A DNA stretch of 9,787 bases from Caldithrix sp. (GTDB taxonomy: Bacteria; Zhuqueibacterota; Zhuqueibacteria; Oceanimicrobiales; Oceanimicrobiaceae), in assembly GCA_004357015.1 (NCBI GenBank), contig SMXE01000170.1:1-9787 (forward strand), in the 5' to 3' direction. Within the stretch, counting starts at the first letter, position 1, and the number at the start of each line of letters is the position of its first letter. The position numbers and the translations under genes are program-made. The notes beneath the pieces are model-generated. The model saw only the letters and a list, made by a program, of their open reading frames with translations, was not told the DNA's origin and searched no databases. Positions 1 to 5,822 of the stretch are shown in pieces.

Positions 1-61
1 CTGCCACACCTCACTCCTTCCGCCCGAAACAACTATTTTTCACGCTCGGTTGGGAATGTAA

Positions 62-134
62 CTCAATCGTCCCGATTGAGAGCAAACAAAACGTTTGCGT
101 TACAACACCTCCATTTACGCGACATGAATGTCGC
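62..134. repeat. Three tandem perfect hairpins
   Basis: Three consecutive perfect inverted repeats are visible. The first is CTCAATCG-TCC-CGATTGAG at 62-80. The second is GCAAAC-AAAAC-GTTTGC at 82-98. The third is GCGACAT-GA-ATGTCGC at 119-134, best folded with a 4-nt TGAA loop. None is followed by a T-tract, so they are not typical intrinsic terminators. They may be remnants of dispersed palindromic repeats or structures at the edge of a neighbouring transcript. Confidence 0.6.
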
Positions 135-237
135 ATTACTAAAATGAGAATATAGATCGTTTAATTGTGTTGAGCAACTAATTTACTTGCATTTTTGCAG
201 AAAATCAGTTAATCCTTAAAAGTTATTTGTGAGGTGA

Positions 238-489
238 TTAAATTTGGGTGCAGGTTCTATTTTACGCAGTAGCAATATTTCACCCCTGCGGGGTTTTCGG
301 TCTTTATATATTATTAACTTGCTATAAATATGTCATCCCTGCGGGATTGATTGATTGCAAAACAATCCAATGTTTTTTTGACCAACCCCTTAGGGGTGGA
401 ATATTTATAGAAAATGCCATCCAAAATCCTAAACCCCGTAGGGGTGAAATATTGCTACTGCGTAAAACGGAGACAGCACCCTAAATTAA
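238..489. repeat. Nested palindromic element, four-unit, MITE- or REPIN-like
   Basis: Four 13-bp palindromes of the form A(C/T)CCC-NNN-GGG(G/A)T lie at 282-294, 335-347, 385-397 and 433-445, with centres about 50 bases apart. Each has an AT-rich tail related to GCAATATTTC. The tail precedes the core in copies 1 and 2 and follows it, in inverted form, in copies 3 and 4. As a result 260-297 is the reverse complement of 431-467 with about one mismatch, and CTATAAATAT (322-331) pairs with its complement at 401-410. The tip is GATTG-CAAAA-CAATC (353-367). A looser match extends outward to GGGTGC / GCACCC and to TTAA on both sides (238-241 and 486-489), which could be a target-site duplication. Each strand would fold into one long branched hairpin. 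No transposase is present, so it would be non-autonomous. Confidence 0.75.
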
Positions 490-518
490 GAGCCAATGGC
501 CAAACGCGTATTTTAGGT
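488..518 (+). repeat. Left arm of 31-bp inverted repeat flanking recA
   Basis: The 31 bases include AATGGCCAAACGCGTATTTT and recur as the reverse complement at 1728-1758 with a single mismatch (C/T). The arm begins inside the TTAA border of the palindromic element. It lies about 110 bases beyond the recA stop codon. Confidence 0.85.
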
Positions 519-630
519 TTTATTGCTCTCAGAAAGATCCAGGCAATTATGTTCCCTCTTCCACCTGCAAGCGATTATAGCGTAAAGGCTCCATTTACCT
601 GTCGCTGAACGGCAGCAGATAGTGCCATAA

Positions 631-1701
631 TTACCCAACCGGCTGGCCATTCCCTGCCGGTTTCTCGGCTTTCTCTTTGGGCTTCTCCACTTCGGTTTTC
701 ATGGTCAAACCCAGCGCCTCGCGCACCTGCTTGTTGATCTTATTGAGCATGTCCGTGTTTTCGATCAGGTATTTCTTGACGTTTTCCCGGCCCTGACCCA
801 GCCGCTCTTCACCGTACGAGAACCACGTGCCGCTCTTTTGAATGATCTCATGCTTCACGGCGCAATCGATGAGATCGCCTTCACGCGAAATACCCGTGCC
901 GAACATGATGTCAAATTCGGCATCCCTGAAGGGCGCCGCGACTTTGTTCTTCACCACCTTGGCCCGCGTGCGATTGCCGATAATGTTCTCCGCATCCTTG
1001 ATCGAAGCCGTGCGCCGGATATCGATGCGAATCGAGGAATAGAACTTCAAAGCGCGGCCGCCGGTGGTGGTTTCCGGATTGCCGAACATCACGCCTATCT
1101 TCTCACGAATCTGGTTGATAAAAACCACACAGGTCTTCGACTTGCTGATGACGCCGGCGAGTTTTCGCATTGCCTGCGACATCAGTCTTGCCTGCAGTCC
1201 CATCTGTGCATCACCCATCTCGCCTTCGATTTCCGCCTTTGGCACGAGCGCAGCCACCGAGTCAATCACCACAACATCGAGAGCGCCACTGCGCACCAGC
1301 GTCTCAACGATTTCCAGGGCTTGCTCGCCTGTGTCCGGTTGCGAAATGAGTAAATTGTCTGTATCCACGCCCAGATTCTTGGCGTACTTCGCATCCAGGG
1401 CATGCTCCGCATCGATGAATGCCGCCAGACCGCCGCGCTTTTGCGCTTCGGCGATAACGTGCAACGTCAGTGTGGTCTTGCCTGAAGATTCCGGCCCGTA
1501 AACCTCCACGATTCGACCGCGTGGAAAGCCGCCGACTCCCAACGCTGCATCGAGCGAAATCGAGCCGGTTGGGATTACATCAATATCCACCGCACGCTTG
1601 TCATCACCGAGCCGCATGATGGAGCCTTTGCCAAACTGGCGGTCGATCTGGGACATGGCCAGATCCAACGCTTTCAACTTTTCACTTTTCTCCTCACTCA
1701 T
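631..1701 (-). CDS. recA: Recombinase RecA
   Basis: RecA forms ATP-dependent filaments on single-stranded DNA, carries out strand exchange in homologous recombination, and triggers LexA self-cleavage in the SOS response. The 356-residue product has the usual family length. Visible motifs are Walker A GPESSGKT (residues 69-76), the DAEHALD segment (98-103), the Walker B strand ending in VVVIDS (143-148), loop L1 around [12 protein letters not shown] (157-168) and loop L2 in NPETTTGG (208-215). The C-terminal tail is rich in Lys, Glu and Pro. The ATG start is fixed by a strong AAGGAGG ribosome binding site 8 nt upstream. It is the last gene of the co-directional block and is separated from thpR by 214 bases that hold its likely promoter and operator. 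Its leader contains one arm of an inverted repeat whose partner lies downstream of the gene. Confidence 0.99.
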   Translation of the reverse strand: MSEEKSEKLKALDLAMSQIDRQFGKGSIMRLGDDKRAVDIDVIPTGSISLDAALGVGGFPRGRIVEVYGPESSGKTTLTLHVIAEAQKRGGLAAFIDAEHALDAKYAKNLGVDTDNLLISQPDTGEQALEIVETLVRSGALDVVVIDSVAALVPKAEIEGEMGDAQMGLQARLMSQAMRKLAGVISKSKTCVVFINQIREKIGVMFGNPETTTGGRALKFYSSIRIDIRRTASIKDAENIIGNRTRAKVVKNKVAAPFRDAEFDIMFGTGISREGDLIDCAVKHEIIQKSGTWFSYGEERLGQGRENVKKYLIENTDMLNKINKQVREALGLTMKTEVEKPKEKAEKPAGNGQPVG

Positions 1702-1727
1702 CCGTCATCCCTCCTTATTCTATTGAC

Positions 1728-1758
1728 ACCTAAAATACGCGTTTGGCCATTAGCTCTT
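1728..1758 (-). repeat. Right arm of 31-bp inverted repeat, in recA leader
   Basis: Read on the minus strand, this copy matches 488-518 with one mismatch. It sits between the recA promoter and its ribosome binding site, so it would be transcribed as part of the 5' leader. Just upstream on the same strand is a degenerate tandem copy of its first half: AAAGCCAAAGGCCA followed by AGAGCTAATGGCCA. Confidence 0.85.
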
Positions 1759-1796
1759 GGCCTTTGGCTTTTAATTTTTGAGAATTTACGTTGTGA

Positions 1797-1826
1797 ATAT
1801 CATTTCACCTGTTAGGTGACAATCAA
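1797..1826 (-). promoter_or_regulatory. Likely recA promoter
   Basis: On the minus strand, TTGATT (1821-1826) serves as the -35 and TGATAT (1797-1802) as the -10, with an 18-nt spacer. Transcription would start near 1790 and give a leader of about 88 nt. The same TTGATT hexamer is the -35 of the tRNA-cluster promoter in this window. The assignment is by eye. Confidence 0.5.
1805..1819. promoter_or_regulatory. Candidate operator (SOS box?) in recA promoter
   Basis: TCACCT-GTT-AGGTGA is a perfect 6-3-6 palindrome lying entirely inside the spacer of the proposed recA promoter. A repressor bound there would block RNA polymerase. recA is the classic LexA target, but the motif is not the Escherichia CTGT-N8-ACAG box nor the Bacillus GAAC-N4-GTTC box. 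Identifying it as a LexA site is inference from position. Confidence 0.4.
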
Positions 1827-1840
1827 ATCTGTTTCTTTAA

Positions 1841-1858
1841 GAAAAAGAGACCGTTCTC
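1841..1858 (-). terminator. Possible weak terminator after thpR
   Basis: On the minus strand GAGA-ACGG-TCTC is followed by TTTTTC, giving a 4-bp stem and a U-tract. It lies about 58 bases after the thpR stop and just before the proposed recA promoter, where a terminator would be expected. The stem is short. A second palindrome without a U-tract, TCAATT-ACG-AATTGA, lies between it and thpR (1869-1883). Confidence 0.3.
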
Positions 1859-1915
1859 AATTTCCCAGTCAATTACGAATTGATTATTGCCAATTGTCTA
1901 ATGTGTGTCTTGAAG

Positions 1916-2479
1916 TTATGAATCGGCAAGTGCCATCCGCTTCAACGGCGTATAAACAGCGCCGGCAGGTCTTAAGTCACTCCGCATCACCGTCACTTCT
2001 TGCGCGACAACTTTGCCGCCGACAAATTCAATGCCCTTGAATGCTGTAATAAATGTCTGGCTCAGTTGTGATTTTACCCGCCCTAAAGTAAGATGTGGTG
2101 TGAATTTACGATTTTCTTCAGCAAAACCAAATTGAATTAATTCGTCGTTAATGTTTTTTGCGAGACGGGCGAATTCGTCCCCGGACTTTTCCACGCCAAC
2201 CCACAGGACACGCGCGCGTCGAAGGTTCGGAAAGGCGCCCAATCCGCGGACCGCAAATTCAAATTGCCCAGATCTGGCAAGCGTTCTTTCCAGTGCGGAG
2301 CCAATCGCCTCTATTTGTTTCTCAGGAGTGTCCCCAAGGAATTTGAGGGTCAGGTGAATATTGCGCGGCTTGATCCAGCTAATCCGTTGCCCCTCCTCGC
2401 CAAGCGTGTCCTGCAACTCTGCGATTCTGTTCTGAACGGCCGCGGGGATTTCAATTGCGATAAAGGTCCGGATCACCAT
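1916..2479 (-). CDS. thpR: RNA 2',3'-cyclic phosphodiesterase (2'-5' RNA ligase family)
   Basis: The product belongs to the 2H phosphoesterase superfamily. ThpR proteins open 2',3'-cyclic phosphate ends of RNA to 2'-phosphates and in vitro can also join 2'-5' tRNA halves. The 187-residue length fits the family. Both catalytic HxTx motifs are present: HLTL at residues 42-45 in IHLTLKFLGD, and HLTL at 129-132 in TPHLTLGRV. The N-terminus MVIRTFIAIEIP is the family's opening strand. The ATG lies 13 nt after the cinA stop, with only a short GGA as possible ribosome binding site, so it is probably translated from the cinA message. Its place between cinA and recA suggests a conserved neighbourhood more than a shared pathway; its physiological substrate is not known from the sequence. 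Confidence 0.93.
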   Translation of the reverse strand: MVIRTFIAIEIPAAVQNRIAELQDTLGEEGQRISWIKPRNIHLTLKFLGDTPEKQIEAIGSALERTLARSGQFEFAVRGLGAFPNLRRARVLWVGVEKSGDEFARLAKNINDELIQFGFAEENRKFTPHLTLGRVKSQLSQTFITAFKGIEFVGGKVVAQEVTVMRSDLRPAGAVYTPLKRMALADS

Positions 2480-2492
2480 CGTGGTTCCAAAT

Positions 2493-3719
2493 TCAGGACA
2501 GCTCTTTTTTGAGAAGACTCAGGGCAGCCTGCACTGAACGCTCTTTGTTCGCGAGACGATCTTTGGTGAAAATGAGGCGTCTGGCGTACGATTTGCGTGC
2601 GGTAGCCAGGCCAATGTAAACCAGCCCCACCGGCTTTTCCGCGGTGCCGCCGCCCGGGCCGGCTATGCCGGTGGTGGACAGCCCAAAGTCAGTGCGGCTT
2701 ATTTTTCGTACACTCTCCGCCATGGCGATGGCGGTTTCCTCGCTGACCGCGCCCCGGGTTGCCAAGATATCTGCCGGTACGCCCAAAATATCCGTCTTGG
2801 CCTGATTGCTGTACGTGACCACGCCGTATTCGAAATAGTTGGAGCTGCCCGGAATGTTCGTGAGCTTGCTGGCAAGCAGTCCGCCGGTGCAGGACTCGGC
2901 CACGGCAATTGTCTTGCCCGCATCCAGGAGTAGCCGCGATACGACTTCTTCGAGCGCTTCGTCATCGTAGGCGTAAATATATTTGCCGATCTTTTTTTCC
3001 AACAACCGGCGGGCTTGTTCCAACCTCTTCTTGCACGCGACTTCGTCGCTGCCGGTCACGGTCAAACGGATATCCACACCGGAGGCCTTGGGTAGAAAAG
3101 CCATCTTTGCGAGTTGTTCGATTTTCGCTATGTCGCCAATGTCTTCAAAAAGCGTTGACTCCGGAATACCTGTTGTGCGAACGGTTTTCTGTAAAATAAT
3201 CTCGCCCGTGCCGTGTAACATGGGAAAGACCGAGTCTTCGCAGATCGCCTTCATTTCCGAGGGCACCCCGGGTAGCACGAAGCACTTTTTGCTGTCCCTC
3301 TCGAACAACAAACCCGGAGCGGTGCCAACCGGATTTTCGAGGATTTGGGCGTTGTGCGGCATAAAAGCCTGACCTTCATTCACCTTTGCCATTTTCCAGC
3401 CACGGCGTTCAAAGGCGCGCTTGAGACGCTCAAGGTATTCCTTGTCCAGAATGAGCTCGGAACCGAAGAAATCGGCTACCACGGCTTTGGTAATGTCATC
3501 GTGCGTCGGGCCCAGGCCGCCGGTGACGACGACCAGATCGCTTTTTTCCATTGCCAGGGAAAGCCCGGCGCGAATATCAACAGCATCGTCACCAACGGTC
3601 GTAACCCGCTTCACCTCCAGGCCAAGCTCAGTTAAACCTTTGGCCAAATACGAGGCGTTTGTGTTAACCGTCTGCCCGATTAGCAGCTCATCGCCTATGG
3701 AAATAATTTCAACTTTCAT
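2493..3719 (-). CDS. cinA: CinA family protein with NMN deamidase domain
   Basis: The 408-residue protein has two domains. The N-terminal MoaB/Mog-like (MoCF) domain starts with VEIISIGDELLIGQTVNTNA and contains VVTGGLGPTHDD. The C-terminal CinA/PncC domain contains AVAESCTGGLLASKLT and STTGIAGPGGGT and in characterised relatives deamidates nicotinamide mononucleotide in pyridine nucleotide recycling; the N-terminal domain has been linked to ADP-ribose or CoA pyrophosphatase activity. I chose the ATG at 3719 because MKVEIISIGDELL is the standard family start. An in-frame GTG at 3737 would add six residues. The start overlaps the end of pgpA by 11 bp, so translation is probably coupled. Linkage of cinA to recA is seen in many bacteria and gave rise to its competence/damage-inducible name. 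Confidence 0.95.
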   Translation of the reverse strand: MKVEIISIGDELLIGQTVNTNASYLAKGLTELGLEVKRVTTVGDDAVDIRAGLSLAMEKSDLVVVTGGLGPTHDDITKAVVADFFGSELILDKEYLERLKRAFERRGWKMAKVNEGQAFMPHNAQILENPVGTAPGLLFERDSKKCFVLPGVPSEMKAICEDSVFPMLHGTGEIILQKTVRTTGIPESTLFEDIGDIAKIEQLAKMAFLPKASGVDIRLTVTGSDEVACKKRLEQARRLLEKKIGKYIYAYDDEALEEVVSRLLLDAGKTIAVAESCTGGLLASKLTNIPGSSNYFEYGVVTYSNQAKTDILGVPADILATRGAVSEETAIAMAESVRKISRTDFGLSTTGIAGPGGGTAEKPVGLVYIGLATARKSYARRLIFTKDRLANKERSVQAALSLLKKELS

Positions 3720-4176
3720 AGAAGATATGTTCAACACCCCATTGAATGGTCCTCAAACTCACCAAACTGTAGATGCCGGCCACGACATCATCCAGCATGA
3801 CGCCCCAGCCGCCCGGCAGTTCTTCAGCACGCCTGGCCGGATACAATTTCACAATGTCAAAAAATCTGAACAGGATGCATCCAACCACAAGCCAGGTAAA
3901 GCTCTTTTCAAAAAACATCAGCGTAACCAGAACACCGACAATTTCATCGATGACGATAATCTGGTTATCCTCGACGCCTGTCACTTGTTCCACAGCCTTC
4001 GCTGACCAGACACCCAGCAGAAACAGCAACAAAATCGCCGCAAGCAATCCGAAGGACTCGGTGCCCGGAATTGCCCAATATAAAAAAAGCCCCAAAATAC
4101 TACCGGCGGTACCGGGAGCAAAGGGGACGTATCCGACGAATAGGCCGGTGGCGATCAGGCGTGAAATAAGATTCAT
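3709..4176 (-). CDS. pgpA: Phosphatidylglycerophosphatase A
   Basis: This membrane enzyme removes the phosphate from phosphatidylglycerol phosphate to give phosphatidylglycerol, the step directly after PgsA. The 155-residue protein has the PgpA family features: GYVPFAPGTAGS near the N-terminus (residues 15-26), an IDEIVG motif, FRFFDIVK, and GGWGVMLDDVVAG near the C-terminus, which supplies acidic residues thought to bind Mg2+. Hydrophobic segments at about residues 26-57 and 78-105 fit a multi-pass inner-membrane protein. Its ATG directly follows the pgsA stop (TAGATG), and its end overlaps cinA by 11 bp. pgsA and pgpA together form a two-step phospholipid module. Confidence 0.95.
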   Translation of the reverse strand: MNLISRLIATGLFVGYVPFAPGTAGSILGLFLYWAIPGTESFGLLAAILLLFLLGVWSAKAVEQVTGVEDNQIIVIDEIVGVLVTLMFFEKSFTWLVVGCILFRFFDIVKLYPARRAEELPGGWGVMLDDVVAGIYSLVSLRTIQWGVEHIFYES

Positions 4177-4803
4177 CTATCGAACATTGGTCGGCACGAA
4201 CACACGGTAAAATGCCATGGCAAGACTCTTGAGATGTCGGCGGTTATCGAGAAGGTATAGGACGCCGGTGTACAAGGTGTACAAAGTAACCAGCAACAGC
4301 ATGCTCCAGACGAGATTCCAATCCTGAATCTCTTGAATGACGAAAGGCGTCTTTTCCCCGGCATAACTTTGAGAGGCAATAATCCAGATCAAGAGCAAAA
4401 AAATTGAGAGCATCTGAGTGGCGGTTTTCCATTTCGCCACGCTGCTGGTTTCGAATTGTTTATCGGCGGACATGGCGTAAGCGCGTAAAGCTGTAATCAG
4501 AATGTCCCGGAGAGCTATCGCCCAGAACATCCAGACCGGCACATATTCGAGATAAGCAAAGATGCCAAATGCTGTCATGACCAGCAGTTTGTCTGCCAGA
4601 GGATCAAGATACTTCCCGGTGCGGGTTGCGCCGCCGAAGTTCCTGGCAACGTAACCGTCGTACCAATCCGTGAGCGCAGCAGCCACAAAAATGCCAAGCG
4701 CCCAGAAACTTTCCTCATACAGCAGCGCCAACGCTAAAACAGGCGTGAGAAGAATTCGGAGCGTGGTAAGTTGATTGGGTTTTGACATACAAACCAATTT
4801 CAT
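4177..4803 (-). CDS. pgsA: CDP-diacylglycerol-glycerol-3-phosphate 3-phosphatidyltransferase
   Basis: PgsA transfers the phosphatidyl group from CDP-diacylglycerol to glycerol 3-phosphate, the committed step to phosphatidylglycerol and cardiolipin. The complete CDP-alcohol phosphatidyltransferase signature D-x2-DG-x2-AR-x8-G-x3-D-x3-D is present: D46, D49, G50, A53, R54, G63, D67 and D71 in the 208-residue form. Several hydrophobic segments support an integral membrane protein. The start is uncertain. The ATG at 4803 has no clear ribosome binding site, and the ATG at 4788 (MSKPNQLTTLRI) resembles the start of known PgsA proteins more closely. A GGTGC-CTCTC-GCACC hairpin lies in the 29-nt gap after recR (4815-4829). 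Its stop abuts the pgpA ATG. Confidence 0.95.
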   Translation of the reverse strand: MKLVCMSKPNQLTTLRILLTPVLALALLYEESFWALGIFVAAALTDWYDGYVARNFGGATRTGKYLDPLADKLLVMTAFGIFAYLEYVPVWMFWAIALRDILITALRAYAMSADKQFETSSVAKWKTATQMLSIFLLLIWIIASQSYAGEKTPFVIQEIQDWNLVWSMLLLVTLYTLYTGVLYLLDNRRHLKSLAMAFYRVFVPTNVR

Positions 4804-4832
4804 GACAACATCAAGGTGCCTCTCGCACCATT

Positions 4833-5429
4833 CTAAACGGGCATTCTCCCTTCCAGAGCGCGTGTCAACGTAATTTCATCGGCATATTCGATAGCGCTGC
4901 CCACGGGCAGACCGCGGGCAATTCGCGTCATTTTGATTTCCAGAGGCTTGATGAGCTTCTCGAGGTAAAGTGCAGTCGCCTCGCCTTCGGTGTTTGGGTT
5001 GGTGGCAAGGATGATTTCATTCGTTGAACCATTTAACCTTGTCAAAAGATCCCTAATGTGGAGGTCATCGGGACCCACCCCTTCCAGCGGCGACAGCGCG
5101 CCGCCTAACACATGATACAACCCTTTGTACTCGCCGGTTTTTTCAATGGCAAGGACATCGTTTGCTTCCTCAACCACACAGATGGTACCGCGGTCGCGTG
5201 TTACGCTGGTGCAAATCTGACACGGATCCACTTCCGTAATGTTGAAACAGACGGTGCAAAAGCAAATCTTTTCTTTCATCGCAAGCAGCGCATTTGCAAG
5301 CCCCTGGACCTCGGTGTTCGAGGCTTTGAGCAGATGAAACACCAGACGCTGTGCGGACTTTCTGCCGATTCCGGGCAGTTTGGACAACTCTGAAATAGCC
5401 TGCTCCATCGCTGCTGAAGAGTACTGCAT
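4833..5429 (-). CDS. recR: Recombination mediator RecR
   Basis: RecR works with RecO (and RecF) to load RecA onto SSB-coated single-stranded DNA at gaps. The 198-residue protein has the full set of domains: a helix-hairpin-helix LSKLPGIGRKSAQRL (residues 15-29), a four-cysteine zinc finger (C58, C61, C70, C73) and a Toprim domain starting at ICVVEEANDVLAIE (83-96), with the conserved HVLGGALSPLEGVGPDDL after it. The ATG at 5429 gives MQYSSAAMEQ, similar to the Bacillus start. The ribosome binding site is weak, so coupling to ybaB, whose stop is 30 nt upstream, is likely. The order dnaX-ybaB-recR is one of the most conserved in bacteria. Confidence 0.98.
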   Translation of the reverse strand: MQYSSAAMEQAISELSKLPGIGRKSAQRLVFHLLKASNTEVQGLANALLAMKEKICFCTVCFNITEVDPCQICTSVTRDRGTICVVEEANDVLAIEKTGEYKGLYHVLGGALSPLEGVGPDDLHIRDLLTRLNGSTNEIILATNPNTEGEATALYLEKLIKPLEIKMTRIARGLPVGSAIEYADEITLTRALEGRMPV

Positions 5430-5459
5430 AACTGCTTCGTTCGTTAGGCTGTTTTTGAG

Positions 5460-5798
5460 CTACATGCCCGGTATTTTGAATCCGGGTGGCAGGTTGCCCA
5501 GCATGCCGCCGGCAGCCTTGCCCATCTCATTGTTTGCCATTTCCTGCGCCTTTTCCAGCGCCTGATTTGCAGCCGCCACCACCAGGTCTTCCAGCATTTC
5601 CACGTCATCCGGGTCCACTACCTGTTGATCTATTTTGATGCCAATAATTTCCTGCCTGCCGTTGGCAGTGACCGTCACCATGCCGCCACCGGCGCTACCC
5701 TCCACCTGCAGGTCACCGAGTTCATCCTGAATCTTTTGCATTTTTTCCTGCATTTGCTGGGCTTGTTTCAAAATGTCGCCCATCCCAAACTTTGACAT
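5460..5798 (-). CDS. ybaB: Nucleoid-associated protein, YbaB/EbfC family
   Basis: Members are small dimeric DNA-binding proteins that affect nucleoid structure and gene expression. The 112 residues match the usual length of about 105-110. The N-terminal helix is rich in Gln, Met and Lys (MGDILKQAQQMQEKMQKIQD). It is followed by the beta-sheet core with GGGMVTVTANGRQEI and DPDDVEMLEDLVVAAANQAL, then a Gly/Met/Pro-rich tail ending in GFKIPGM. The ATG has a strong AAGGAG ribosome binding site 7 nt upstream. The gene lies 24 nt after dnaX and 30 nt before recR. Confidence 0.97.
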   Translation of the reverse strand: MSKFGMGDILKQAQQMQEKMQKIQDELGDLQVEGSAGGGMVTVTANGRQEIIGIKIDQQVVDPDDVEMLEDLVVAAANQALEKAQEMANNEMGKAAGGMLGNLPPGFKIPGM

Positions 5799-5822
5799 AT
5801 CTATCTCCTTAACAGGCCTGGA

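Larger units (their letters stand above)
1..630. other. Non-coding region downstream of recA
   Basis: No believable gene is present in these 630 bases. The structured parts are listed separately: tandem hairpins at 62-134, a nested palindromic element at 238-489 and one arm of an inverted repeat at 488-518. Bases 135-237 are AT-rich and hold only a weak TGCA-TTTT-TGCA hairpin near 190. Bases 519-630, directly after the recA stop, contain no convincing intrinsic terminator: GCUG-CCGUU-CAGC on the minus strand has a 4-bp stem and no U-tract. The large palindrome further down may stop transcription instead, which is inference. Confidence 0.7.

Noticed and set aside
1..20. Possible minus-strand gene start (AAGGAG followed by GTG) running off the left edge
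   Set aside because: Only two or three codons lie in the window, so the call cannot be supported.
238..489. CRISPR array suggested by about 50-base periodicity of palindromes
   Set aside because: The units change orientation halfway, the flanks are related to each other instead of unique spacers, and no cas gene is present.
248..608. Two plus-strand open frames of 78 and 64 codons
   Set aside because: They are translations of the palindromic element and its edge, lack ribosome binding sites and have no protein-like composition.
600..630. Intrinsic terminator directly after recA
   Set aside because: The only hairpin has a 4-bp stem and no U-tract on the minus strand.
838..1501. Plus-strand open frames of up to 171 codons opposite recA
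   Set aside because: recA is certain on the minus strand and these are antisense shadows without family features. The same applies to plus-strand frames across cinA, pgsA, recR and dnaX.
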